Shown here piece by piece: positions 1-10,220 of a stretch of DNA of 28,903 bases. A model generated the notes under the pieces. The model saw only the letters and a program-made list of their open reading frames with translations. It was not told the DNA's origin and made no database searches. The stretch comes from Hofstenia miamia (Eukaryota; Xenacoelomorpha; Acoela). Position 1 is the stretch's first letter. The number at the start of each line of letters is the position of its first letter. The stretch covers positions 702,438 through 731,340 of the forward strand of contig SCFE01000075.1 of the NCBI GenBank assembly GCA_004352715.1, in the 5' to 3' direction. A program made the translations under genes and the position numbers.

Positions 1-300
1 TACTTTTGCAATGAGATAGAAATTAATAAGTGAGACAAATAGGGTAGCACCATGCACTAATCAAGCACTGAACTGTTTCTGTTTCTAAAGACTCTGCTTC
101 GGCTGGAAGCCACGCTAGTTGATCATCTTGGAAATACCTAAAGTATCGTATCAAATACTTGGATGAATTACAAATGTTTATATTAGTTTATTTTCTCTTT
201 ACTTGTTTTCCCAGAATCAGGGCTGTTGTTTCCTATGTTAAACCTTCTGCAGAGTCAATTAGTTACTAGTACAATTACAGCCCACGATTCTACACTACTA

Positions 301-1218
301 GTGATGGTGTAGAATTTCACAAGATACACTAGGATAATTCCCATGAAAAATACAACTGCTGAGGAATCAGCAAATATCATTTTAAAAGAGTGGATACTAA
401 ATATAGGTTTAATGGAAATGATAATTACAGATAAGGGACCTCAATTCAAGAGTGCATTGTTTCAAGAACTCACCAAATTGCTTGAAATCAGGAGTGAGCA
501 GACAACATCATATCATCCACAGGCAAACAGAATGGTGGAAAGATTAAATCAAACACTGATAAAATTAATATGAGTAACACGTCAGTGCATTCAACTACAA
601 AAGTAACCCCATTCAAAGCAATGTATAGAAGAGAGGCAGCAACACTGTTATCAATGCAGTTTTCGAATTACTCACAAAAGCTGGATAATCAGTTCATGAA
701 ACAACTCAAACAGCAGATAACAGCAATCCACAAGACAATTTGTCATAACATAAAAAAGTCAGCAACAAGACAACAGTATAATTAAAATAAAAAGATATAT
801 GGGCATGGGCATAAGGTATGCAATAAAGTCTATGTGTTTACACTGATTAAGGTAAATAATATAAATCAAGCACATAATTGAAAACTATATGGTCAGGGCC
901 ATATACAATTAAAAAGTATTAAATAATAACAAGTATGTATTAAGTAATGATAGGACATTAGACTTCCAAAATTTAAGAAGATTGATAACTGACATCAAGG
1001 GAGTAACTCTAGATGAGAATGCAGAATTTAAATTAATATGTAATAATGGAGAAAATATGTATGAAATGGACAAACTGGATAGCCTCCCAGAAGATGAATT
1101 TGAGGAGGAATGTCAACATGATATATAGGATGATGAATTGCAACCAAGAGTGATGCCTAGAAGGGCAGCAAAAACTAATAGAAATTAAAACCCTGAAACA
1201 TGGGACTTAAATCTATAA
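301..1218 (+). pseudogene. Ty3/gypsy-type integrase C-terminal half (decayed)
   Basis: This is the remains of an LTR-retrotransposon integrase, which joins element cDNA to host DNA. Frame 1 reads from 301 and is broken by TAG at 310-312. It contains TDKGPQF with the second catalytic Asp at 430-432, then YHPQAN and VERLNQTL with the catalytic Glu at 538-540. The spacing is 35 residues between them, the canonical D35E of retroviral-type integrases. TGA at 571-573 ends that frame. The domain continues in another frame at 570-785 (NTSVHSTTKVTPFKAMY, typical of gypsy integrases). A GPY/F-like module (IWSGPYTI) lies at 887-910 in the third frame. An acidic tail returns to frame 1 at about 961-1218 and ends WDLNL-stop, with internal stops. 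The first catalytic Asp is missing, so the piece is truncated at about position 300. It is not functional. An LTR follows at 1430. Confidence 0.88.
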
Positions 1219-1390
1219 GTCAGTTTAAGAATATTGAAAATGAAGAGGCAATCACCCAAATGAGGAGCTTACAATCAGATGCAATGCCAATCAAACCCAC
1301 AGAAGAGAGTGAGACAAGCACACTGAGCAGGAAGCAGAGAGAGGGAATGAGAGAACATTAGTCAGAGGGAGGAGCCAAAAGAACTACCTA

Positions 1391-1420
1391 GTAGTCATCA
1401 CTGCCAACTAAAGGGCATGG
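1391..1420 (+). repeat. CCAACTAAAGGGCA motif, copy 1
   Basis: This 30-bp segment with core CCAACTAAAGGGCA lies just upstream of the left LTR. It recurs in diverged form at 2621-2650, 2681-2710 and 2753-2782, inside the presumed body of the neighbouring element. No function is evident. Confidence 0.6.
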
Positions 1421-1429
1421 CAACCAAAG

Positions 1430-1970
1430 TGTAGCATAATCCAAAGCATAATGCTGCTAAGAAGAGTAGATCAGATGATTAGTCAGTTAGCAGAATTAAC
1501 ATCAAATTATTATTTATTAATTATGAATTAAAAACAATTTAAATTTAATTATCATCATTATGTTTGTAAAATGCAACCAAGAAAAAATATTGCCAATTAG
1601 TACTTGTTGACAAACAATTTGGCAAAATGCAGGGGGTGATAACACTTCCACTATTTTTAGCCATTTTTGGTAGATGATAAATTCAAATTTCAAATGACAT
1701 GTGCTTTTTGAAATTGAAACTATAAATAGAGTAAGAATCAATTTGGAAAACTGTTGAAGTAAGTTCTGTGGAAATCTTATTCTTAGATTTAATTTGGTTT
1801 GCTTATTATTAATCAATATCAAACTAAACAGTAGTTGCATTAGTAGTGGCTTGGGCACACATTGGGAGCAATTTGAGGGTCCTTGATCCAGGCTATGAAC
1901 CTGCATTTATGTTAGGGGTAAGAATAAGAGTTTTTCTCCATTTAGCTGACTATTGATTCATTCATTTACA
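1430..1970 (+). repeat. LTR of a gypsy-type retrotransposon, left copy (diverged)
   Basis: The copy begins TGTAGCATAAT at 1430, identical to the 11 bp at 8235 in the right copy. Both copies then share an ordered series of matches: an ATTATnTTTGTAAAAT block (about 1553 and 8348), a TTAGTACTT-like block (about 1597 and 8397), a TATA-box-like TATAAATAGAGT (1721) against TATAAAAAGAGT (8561), an AAACTAAACAGTAG block (about 1820 against 8657), and GTAAGAATA-GAG (about 1918 against 8802). The TATA element lies about 290 bp (left) and 326 bp (right) from the LTR start. A polypurine-like run, AGAGGGAGGAG, precedes the left copy at about 1363-1373. The 3' boundary is set only roughly, at a CA dinucleotide (TTTACA) near 1970. 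The copy sits downstream of the integrase remnant, so it could be that element's 3' LTR. Confidence 0.7.
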
Positions 1971-2620
1971 TGCATTAAATAATAGACTTTGGAGATTTGG
2001 CTAGTTAGCTGATCATAGGTTATATCTACATAGGTGACCTTTAAATAGACCAATAAATAGACCAAGCATGTATTGTTATCTAAATGTAAGTTATAAAGCT
2101 GCAAGTAATTATCTATTTTATTAATTACATTAATGAAAGCCAATAGTTTTTTGGTAATGGCTAAAGTGATATTTATTAAGCAGCTAGTGACATTGCCAGG
2201 TTGCAAAGTACAAATTTCACATTACAAATTGAGTTTAAGTCAGTTACATCCAGCCTTGAGGATTGCACTGAGTTAGGATAGGGAGCACAAATGTTACTTT
2301 GTTGAGCTGAGACTTGGAACTACTTGATCAACAACAAGGGCTTATGAGTGTGGAGTGATTCTGAGATTGGAGTCAGCCACAGGCCACAGTTGAAGACAAG
2401 TGAATCACAGAAGAAAGTTGCAACAACATCATACCTAAATAGTATCAGATTAGTTGGAGTTAATACAACTTAATAACAACCTATCTTATGTCAAAACAAT
2501 AGAGAATCATTACATCCCTACCCACTTTTAACAAGAAATAATATTCAAAAGATTAAATAAATCTATGTTAATGCCTGGCAGCAGATGCTACAAAAGGTAG
2601 TTGAGCCACCACAACACTTA

Positions 2621-2782
2621 GTAGTCCTCACCACCAACTAAAGATCATGATGACATATAGTGATAAAATGAACTTACAGAGAAGTCCACACCATCAACTA
2701 AAGGGCAAGCAGATGAAAAGTACTTGAAGTCAAAGTCCTAACTTTCCTTCAAGTACTCCACACTGCCAACTAAAGGGCAAGT
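2621..2782 (+). repeat. CCAACTAAAGGGCA motif, copies 2-4
   Basis: Three diverged copies of a ~30-bp unit lie at 2621-2650, 2681-2710 and 2753-2782. Each carries the pattern (GTAGTCC/TACTCCA)-CAC-(CA/TG)CCAACTAAAGGGCA. Spacings are 60 and 72 bp, and a fourth copy sits at 1391. They look like a degenerate minisatellite or subterminal repeat of the LTR element. Confidence 0.6.
2719..2757. other. Perfect-arm hairpin between repeat copies
   Basis: AGTACTTGAAG at 2719-2729 is the exact reverse complement of CTTCAAGTACT at 2747-2757. Nested inside, AAAGT (2732-2736) pairs with ACTTT (2741-2745) around a CCTA loop. The hairpin spans the spacer between motif copies 3 and 4. Confidence 0.75.
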
Positions 2783-4554
2783 GGAGGAATGAGTATCCAA
2801 GAGAAGGTGTAAGTGGTAAAATAACTGTAGTAATATGAAAGCAACTAAAGGCTGACAGTACTACAGAATCCACAGCTGTTCAAATGCTAATGGAACGTCC
2901 AGAAGGGAACTGTAACAAAAGGATGTTGACAATAGATGGAGAGAAATTACACCCCTTTTTTTAAATAAAGATGATTTACAATGCATATGAGAAACTATCC
3001 CCAGATACATGAAGTCTTATAAGGAAACAATGGAAATGTTAGAAATGAATTTACTGATAGTATTAGACAAAGAGAATTGCCCAATGGTAAACACAATCAT
3101 CAGCTATCCACAGAGAATGACTAAAATGTTAGAGGCCCTACTTTAGAAATACTGTACACATAAATTTCTGTGACAACTTTACACTGGCAGATGTACAGAA
3201 CATAATTGTAGCAAAAGAAAAGATTGCCAACCTAGAACAAATTAACTTGGACAAAGACAATTTTACAACAGTAGACTGGAAAAGCAGATGGAATTAACAT
3301 TGAAGATTGCAGAACAATACAAAGCTTAAATAGTGATTATTGCAATTACAACAATGGAGGAAATACTAAAATTTCTGTATGACATGAGCATGCAAGTACA
3401 AAACATATTTTTGAAAGAGAAAATGCAGGATGATACAATGATATCGCAATTCATTAAACTTACTTACAAATAGATTACTGGGGAACAGTTTATCAATTAA
3501 TGGTAGAACAGTGGATTGCAATTGAATTGTACCAGCAAGCTAAAACAATCGAATTAATGATGAATCAGAAAACATTGTAAAAATTGCACAACTCCACATT
3601 AAATGCAGCATCAATCAGAGACAGGAGCATTTGAGAGAGATCCAAGAAACATGGAAAAATATGAAAGCAACTAAAATGACGGAAGAGAAATGGCCAAAAA
3701 TTCACATAGATGCTCTGTCAAAGTAATATCACAAATGAGTAGAAATAGTGTTACAGGAGCTCAACAGGGCATACAAGTTGAACATGAAAAAGAACTTTAA
3801 AACATACACCAGAAATTAGATATTGAACTACAATATGAATACTGGCAATTTTCTTAACACAAGATGAAACCATAAAACTGCTGCTATTGAGGAAAACAAG
3901 AATGAAAATAAACAAGGAGAAAACCTACAAAATTGCATTTTCTCCAATCAACACTGCCACAAAAAACTGGATGCTGAAAGGAAATATAGAAAAACTTGTG
4001 TTGCCAGACAAACAAGAGAAATCAATGCAGCCAGCACAGAAAAATATTCTGAGAATCATCACAGAAACATATCTGATGTGCAAGATAACAATGGTTATGA
4101 TAGCAAATAAAACTGGGTTCTGCCCAAATGAACTCTTTTTATTTGATGATGCAACATGAAAATACATATGGGGTGGAACAGCTGACATTAAGTTACAACA
4201 AATTGAGGAGTAACCATGGATAACCACCAAACAATTAATAAAAAGAAAAATAACAAATACAGTTGAAATAGTGGATGTAATAAGAAGCAAAAGCATCAGA
4301 GAAATCATTAGTGCAGAGACATATCAATTCACTAAGGAAAATCCCTGATGCTCATTCTTAAAAATAATAAAAAAGGCAGAAGAGATGTTAAAAGAAGGAA
4401 TAGTCAAACCAGTAGAGATATTGGAAGTAAGCACAATAACCCAAGCAGAAATGAAAATAGAAGATTTAGCGGATTAAAGGAAGAACTCACTCATACAAGA
4501 AGGGCAGATGCTTTGATGACATTAATGATTGGATTGAAAGGACTAAAACTATAT

Positions 4555-4615
4555 AAGAAGAAGAAAAAGAAGAAGAAGAAGAAGAAGAAGAAGAAGAAGA
4601 TGAAGAAGAAGAAAG
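4555..4615. repeat. GAA/TTC trinucleotide microsatellite at LINE 3' end
   Basis: This is about 60 bp of (AAG)n on the plus strand with two interruptions. On the minus strand it reads (CTT)n and begins 5 bp after the stop codon (4622-4620) of the LINE reading frame. It is therefore probably the simple-repeat 3' tail of that element, as is usual for CR1/L2-type LINEs, which end in short repeats rather than poly(A). Confidence 0.8.
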
Positions 4616-4619
4616 ACAT

Positions 4620-7191
4620 TTATTTAAGTATGCACATACAGGACAATTGAGACTCAAAATTACATATGTTTATAACATTATTAACAAAGGGGATCAATTG
4701 TTTTTTCTTTAACATAAGTTTCTGTAATCCTTCTCTGAACTTTCCAGTTCTAGGCAGATTGACAGGCAGTAGATGGTGCAAATGATGATCCTTATTAGAA
4801 ATCTTCTGGAAAAGTTTCATGCAGGAGTCCAAATGACTTTCATTTAAGCATAAAGATTTGGTGGTAAAGACATTTAGAGCCTTATTTATAATCCTTTGTG
4901 CTCTGGTTTCAAATGGAATGTTATGCCAGTAAAAATAGGCGCAAAGTAATAAAAAATAGATAAAATAGTTGATCTGAAAATATCCATGAGTTCTTTCTCA
5001 GACAGATCAGTTTAGTTGCTTAAGAATGGTAATTCTCATTGAAGCCTTTTTACATCTGTCATTAAATTCTTTTTTCCAGCATAACTTCGAGTCAATTTTT
5101 ACTCCTAATATTTTGATTGTGTCAGTGACAAATATATCATCTGGTAAATTATAAAATTTCTTTCTAGTGGAGAAAACCATCAGTTGACTCTTGCTTTCAT
5201 TGAATTTCAGGTCGTTTTGCTCACAGAATTAAACATTTATCAATGTGTATAGGCTGACTTTTATGAATATGAATAACTGAAGTAAAGTTATCAGCATACT
5301 TGATAACAATTCCATTTTTACCAGTAATGTCGCTAATAAAAACAATGAATAACAAGGGCCCAATTAGAGACCCTTGTGGTACACCACTAGTGACATCAAA
5401 AAGCTGACTGTCATGACCACCATAGGTAATGTAGAACTTGCGCCCTGAAAGGTAACTTTTCAACCAAGCAAGGACATCCTAGTGTAGACCAAAAGTATTT
5501 ACTTTGGTGAGGAGTTTTTTATGATTTATCATGTCAAACGCCTTACTCATGTTGAACACTTGCATTAGCATGTTGTTGCCCTCATCAAGGATATTTGTTG
5601 TCTCCTCCAGTAATAAAATTAAGGCTGTACAATTTGACTTTTGCTTTTGATAAGCAAATTGGTTTTTATCAACATACTTTAAGAGCATGGGTTTTAATGA
5701 CTTCATGGTAAGGTAGTCAAGAAATTTAGAGAGTATAGATAGTAAGGAAATAGGGCGCAGGTCAGTAATGGTAGGTCGAGAATTTTTAGGGAGAGGGCAC
5801 ATATGTGCAATTTTGAAATTGCAGGGAACTGTTTGTGTCACAACCACAGAATTGATGATGTTGCACAATGGTTCAACAATAATGTGGGTGGCGTTCCTAT
5901 AAAGAATGTTAGGAATGCCATTTGAACCAGTGCCATGATTTTTTATGGTAAGCAGGTAATTGTAGACATCTATGGGGCAGCATAGTGAAAAGGTGTTGTT
6001 CCCATAAAGGTTCGTGTTAATTGGTTCTTTGCCTACTGGATTTGATATAACTGATTGAAATTTTTTGCCAGCTTTGTTTTAGAAATTATCCACACTTGAA
6101 AATTCCTGTATTAGGCTAGACAATGGAGAGGTTCTTTTGCATTTAATAAGGGATTTGTATAAATCCCAGCTCTGTTTAACACTGTTAGCCAAATTAATGC
6201 ACTTCTTACGTGCTTCAACAATTGCCAAGTCAAGTTTCTTTGTATAATGTTGGAACAAGACAGAATTGCCATTTTCAAATACATCAAGTTCTTTCTGAAA
6301 GATATCACATACATTCTTAATCATCCAAGGCGGGAACTTGGGAATAACCACCAAACCAGTGTATAGAATATCAAAAAAAAGAGAAACTTTGGTGTTAGGA
6401 TGATGACAATAATACACATTGCTAAATGAAATGTTAATGGTTCTGAGGAACACAATAATGTTTGATTTACACAGATCATACACTTCTTGGCAGAAGGAAG
6501 AAACTGGATAGTGTGTGAATTGGGTACTAAAGCAAAGATAATTACCCAAAGAGCCCACTGGGGGAGTAATTGGGCTGCTTTGTAATCTTCTTCTAATACA
6601 TTGTCAGTAAGGATAACATCTAGTTCAGAATTTGATGTTGTTTTGGAATTGATAAGGCTACATAAAGCTAAAGAATCAAGAATGTCATCCAAAATGGGTG
6701 TTAATGAATGATTTATTCAAGTTGCCCAAAACTATTGTAAAATGATTAGGATAAAGACAATGAGCATGTTCTAACATTGAAATTATTTAAGTTTTAATAG
6801 CTACATTTATCGAATTTTTCAGCCCAAGTGGGACATAAACAGCACAAAAAATAATTGAATGGTCAATGTTACCAACTATTAATACTTCAAACATGTCATT
6901 GGGAATGTTTAACTTGATAATCTCATTTTCACTGAAGCTTTTGCAGACATAAATCACAACTCTGCCTCCAGTACTAGCAATACGATCAGTACAATAAGGC
7001 TCTGAGTAGTTAGCTATGTTGTAGTAAGCAGAGTCATCAGTCTCCTTTAACCAGGTTTCAGTTACAAAAAGTACATCAGTTGCGATATTTTTCATAACAA
7101 GTCTCAATTCATCAATTTTGTTTCTAATTGAATGAATATTTGTGGTGGCTACAGATGGGAGTTTAGTTTTCATTTTTTGGCAGTGAGTCAT
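4620..7191 (-). pseudogene. LINE ORF2: endonuclease-reverse transcriptase (decayed)
   Basis: ORF2 of such elements nicks the target DNA and primes reverse transcription there. From ATG at 7191 the endonuclease shows TNIHSIRNK and TETWLKETDD (catalytic Glu). The later GDxN-type motif reads GNLN (about 6730), and the place of the usual SDH reads LGN (about 6540). RT block: DLRPISLLSILSKFLDYL, then motif A as VFNMSKAFD (about 5550), SGVPQGSLIGPLLF (about 5375) and the catalytic box as KYADNFT (about 5300) instead of YADD. Downstream, FCEQNDLKFNESKS and ILGVKIDSKLCWKKEF (about 5225-5070) are the usual thumb/C-terminal motifs. The frame ends TAA at 4622-4620. There are at least three frameshifts between 6790 and 6080 and stops near 5478, 5226 and 5010. 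The assignment is secure; the protein is dead. Confidence 0.9.
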
Positions 7192-7208
7192 TCAACATTA
7201 ACAAATTG

Positions 7209-7944
7209 TCATTTAAGATACAATGCAAGGTTCAGAACTTTCAAATCCTTTTTGTCATGCTTGTCTTCATTTATCAACTTCCAATGTTTTCCCAAAAGTT
7301 TCTTCTCAGTTTGATATTCTTCAGCAGTAAGAGCCCAAAAAAAAATATGCTTTGTTTGTAATTCCTCAGGTAATTGGCATTGTTTAAGATACTTTTCAAT
7401 GCCAGATTGCTTTTGAGTTTTACTAGAAGTGGGTGACATCTCCCAACAGGTTTGCCAATTTGTCGCAAGTCTTCCATTTCATGAGGTTCACCTAAGAAGG
7501 TTAACAACTTGTTCACATTTTCTTTTTCATGTTCAAAATTTGAGCTTTCATTGGGTGCTTCAGGTAGGTTTTTAATTCGAATTTTAATAGGATTTTATCC
7601 ATAAATGTTCCAACTTTTGCCACATCTGTGTGAGTAACATTCACTCTTTGTTTCATATGTGATTCAGAAATAAATATTTTTTCAGATAATTTTGATACTT
7701 CTTTGTGTAGAGTTTTGATAAAGTTTGGAACCTTAGCATTGCTGATACAGTATTTGCAATACCAGAGGATACCAGAAATGCCATCAATGTATGGGTAGCC
7801 GTCCATGGATACATCAGTGCAGCCATGGTGGGTCCAGTTTTGACACTTGTCGCACATCAGAGCTTAGCCATCATTAGCAACCTTTTGATTGCAACATCCA
7901 CAGGAGTGTTGATCACGCCTTGCCAGTCTCTTTGTCCTCATCAT
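7209..7944 (-). pseudogene. LINE ORF1 with PHD-like zinc finger (decayed)
   Basis: The frame starts with two consecutive ATGs at 7944 and 7941 (MMRTKRLARRDQHSC) and carries a TAA stop at codon 27 (7866-7864). It continues MCDKCQNWTHHGC ... WYCKYC to a stop at 7513. The order CGCC, CDKC, HHGC, CKYC matches the C4HC3 PHD-type finger found in ORF1 of CR1-like elements, where it is thought to act in RNP formation or nucleic-acid binding. After a frameshift near 7513 the basic C-terminal part continues in other frames to about 7209 (HIFFWALTAEEYQTEKKLLG), abutting the endonuclease ATG at 7191. Confidence 0.82.
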
Positions 7945-7950
7945 AACAAT

Positions 7951-8234
7951 AACAAAGATCCAAAACTGAAATCTAATTAATCTGTATAATAACAATAAAA
8001 AGGTTCTACCTAATATTCAAGCAAAATTTAAATGAATTAAGACAAATAATGTCCATCACTGAGTCACTCCAAAAGGCAAAAATAATTAAATATGCAAATA
8101 CAATCACAACTGAGAAGGAAACTGTTCTTAAGCTTACTAAACAGCCAGAGTTCACAGCAATCACATGGAAGGAACTGCAAGCTTGTAAATGGAGAGTGAG
8201 CAGTCCTAAAATTGACACAAGCTGAGGGAGGGCA
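7951..8234 (+). other. Resumed LTR-element interior ending in a polypurine tract
   Basis: This short A-rich plus-strand segment has no gene. It ends GAGGGAGGGCA at about 8224-8234, immediately before the LTR start TGTAGCATAAT at 8235. That is the position and composition expected of a plus-strand primer (polypurine tract). Part of the left side may instead be the 5' UTR of the minus-strand LINE. Confidence 0.55.
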
Positions 8235-8855
8235 TGTAGCATAATGTAACATAATCTAACAAAATCATGTGTGGTCAAGATGAGAGAAGAAAGAACTTAG
8301 ACTCAAGTAAAATAATGATTAATTGTAAACACATGATTATTATTAATTATATTATTTGTAAAATTATGAAATGCAGTATTTCTATATTAATTGGCTTGGC
8401 AGTACTTTTGGCAAATAGAAAAAGACCAAAACGCAAACACTAATTAATGCTGATGTGCGTAAAATGGCAGACAACGAAAAAAGAGGGAAAATTAGTAAAT
8501 TGACAACAACATTGATTAGACAGGTACTTGCCAAGTGTTTGATTGTTTATTATTACTAAGTATAAAAAGAGTGCAATTGATTTATTTGATGATGAACAAA
8601 ATTCATTGGATTTACTTCTTTATTTTTGTCAGGTTATTTTATTAAATCAAATGAAAAGCTAAACTGTAGAAGCACTAGAGTAATCCTGATGGTGGTCCCC
8701 AACTGCAGTTAAAGGAAGTCTGGAATGGCCTGCACACAATATCCATTCAAAAGGCGGTGCAGCTGGGAGTTGTCATTTACTTGATGTGCTTTTAGGTTAG
8801 GTGTAAGAATAGGGAGTTTTATTTGTTATAGCTTTCCTATCATTTTTTACTCAAC
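8235..8855 (+). repeat. LTR of a gypsy-type retrotransposon, right copy (diverged)
   Basis: The copy begins TGTAGCATAAT directly after a polypurine tract and is collinear with the left copy at 1430-1970. Shared landmarks are the TATA-like box at 8561-8570, a CTAAACTGTAG block near 8659 and a GTAAGAATAGGGAG block near 8802. The end is uncertain and is placed at CAACA near 8855. The copies differ by many substitutions and indels, so the insertion is old. Confidence 0.68.
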
Positions 8856-9929
8856 AATTATTTTTATTATTAATATTGTTAGGTTAACCCTCACGAGAAA
8901 GGCAATGTTTATTAGATCTCATTTTTCTTGGTTGATCAATCGATTGCCTAGTAGTAAATTATCTGACTTTGGACTAAGCTACGAAATTGATTTATTGCTG
9001 ACTGCATTGATTGTTCACATGTATAAAGGGCTCACAATAACAAGAACAATCAATGCACTAAATTATTAACACAATACACACACATGTTTTCTGAGACAAC
9101 ATTCTATGCACTGAGTCAACCAGTGGTATTTCCTTCAATGTCGTCCGAGTGAAGCTGGATTAATTTGCAAAGACCAAGTATCCTCTAATGCATTGCTTCA
9201 GGTCGGGTTGTTACCCTGTGCACCATCTATCACTCTCAATCTAAATTGATTGTTGTTACTTGAGGCATTAAGTGTAGCTAATGCCCTATTAATTACATGG
9301 AAATTTGAGAGGTTTTGGAGTCTGTCATACATTGAATACCAAATGAAACGGAATTTTGTTAAGCAAATCCTAAATTAAGTTAAATTTGATGTTGGCAAGA
9401 TTCTACAATAATCCACTAATGACAAAGAAAAAATAAAAGCAACTAAGATCAAATGACAATTTAAATTTATTTATTTTGCTTTTGTACTTTATTAGATTAG
9501 CACCAAGCCATGCTATTTGAATATTTTGTAAAGCAAGTATTTGCCACTTAACCTTATGAGAAATCACATGTGGACAATCTAGCTCCACAGCAATTTTAGC
9601 TAACCACCATATTAATGCAGAACTTTTCTATGAAGGCTGAATAAAAACGGTGACAGGTACTTGTTTAAAGATAAATATGTTTATAATAATTTGATATAAA
9701 TATGTACTATGAGAAATGATCAGTTGATGGAAAATAAACTCATTAGTGTAGAATGCTTGTCTTGTGGTAGAAGCACGTGCAACACTCAGCAAGCATTCCA
9801 TCTTTAGATATATTAAACATAACCGAGGGAACTACTAGTTATTGTGTTATCTATCTAATGAGAGAACAAGAGCATTTTCATTCCAAGGTTTATCAGTATT
9901 CAGAGAATAAGTTAATTCCAAACTTTTTC
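8856..9929. other. Intergenic AT-rich sequence without recognisable gene
   Basis: I see no coding or RNA gene here. The short open frames on either strand have no recognisable motif. The only clear structure is an inverted repeat at 9003-9057. Confidence 0.6.
9003..9057. other. 14-bp perfect inverted repeat (hairpin)
   Basis: TGCATTGATTGTTC at 9003-9016 is the exact reverse complement of GAACAATCAATGCA at 9044-9057, with a 27-nt loop. The function is unknown. Confidence 0.8.
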
Positions 9930-10220
9930 TTACAGAATCAGGCCTCCGGCCGAAGCGATGAACCATTTCCAATACCTAATGTCTCAGCTCATTTTAGACT
10001 AGAGAAAATGCAATTATTATAGCTACATGCAAACCGCGCTTCCTAACCGTACTCATCCTTATACCTAATACCTACTATCACCTAGACTAGAGGAGTCAAA
10101 CCAGAGGACCATTTAAAGCCTCAGGTTATCCTACCTTTCGCCCGGAGTGATACCTTAAGCGTTGATCATGTTGATCAAATACATATAAAATAATAAAAAT
10201 AATAAAAGATAATAAGAGGG
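9930..10220. repeat. SINE-like segment with A-rich tail (tentative)
   Basis: This segment is less AT-rich than its surroundings. It ends GCGTTGATCATGTTGATC and is followed by an A-rich AATAATAAAAATAATAAAAG tail at about 10189-10208, as in a retroposed SINE. Weak similarity to 98-165 of the window (CTTCGGC, GTTGATCAT, AATACCTAA in order) hints at a dispersed family. The segment contains a diverged internal duplication: TACCTAAT...TAGACTAGAG at about 9973-10004 and again at about 10065-10094. I find no convincing tRNA A or B box, so the call is weak. Confidence 0.3.

Larger units (their letters stand above)
1971..4554 (+). other. A-rich decayed internal region of an LTR retroelement
   Basis: This stretch has no intact gene. 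The plus strand is strongly A-rich, as LTR-retrotransposon coding strands often are. Short reading frames with a coding-like look survive, for example 3887-4159 (90 codons, ending in TGFCPNELFLFDDAT). In the same orientation an IIKKAEEMLKEGIVKPVEIL stretch lies at about 4360-4430. I cannot assign these to gag, protease, RT or env. Three copies of a CCAACTAAAGGGCA repeat and a hairpin lie at 2621-2782. The position between two LTR copies, interrupted by a minus-strand LINE at 4616, suggests element interior. A lysine-rich frame through the GAA microsatellite near 4555 is not a gene. Confidence 0.5.
4616..7950 (-). mobile_element. CR1/L2-like non-LTR retrotransposon (near full length, dead)
   Basis: On the minus strand the element reads, 5' to 3': an ORF1 with a PHD-like zinc finger (7944 to about 7209), an apurinic-type endonuclease (about 7191-6600), a linker, reverse transcriptase (about 5870-5220), a C-terminal region ending at the stop at 4620, and a (CTT)n tail. 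A PHD finger in ORF1, APE endonuclease plus RT in ORF2, almost no 3' UTR and a simple-repeat tail together fit the CR1/L2/Rex group. No poly(A) tail is seen. The element lies within the presumed interior of the LTR element framed by 1430 and 8855, in opposite orientation, so it inserted later. Multiple frameshifts and stops, and substitutions at catalytic positions, make it inactive. Confidence 0.88.

Noticed and set aside
4348-4650. Lysine-rich 100-codon protein
   Set aside because: Its poly-lysine tract is simply translation of the GAA microsatellite. The rest has no recognisable motif.
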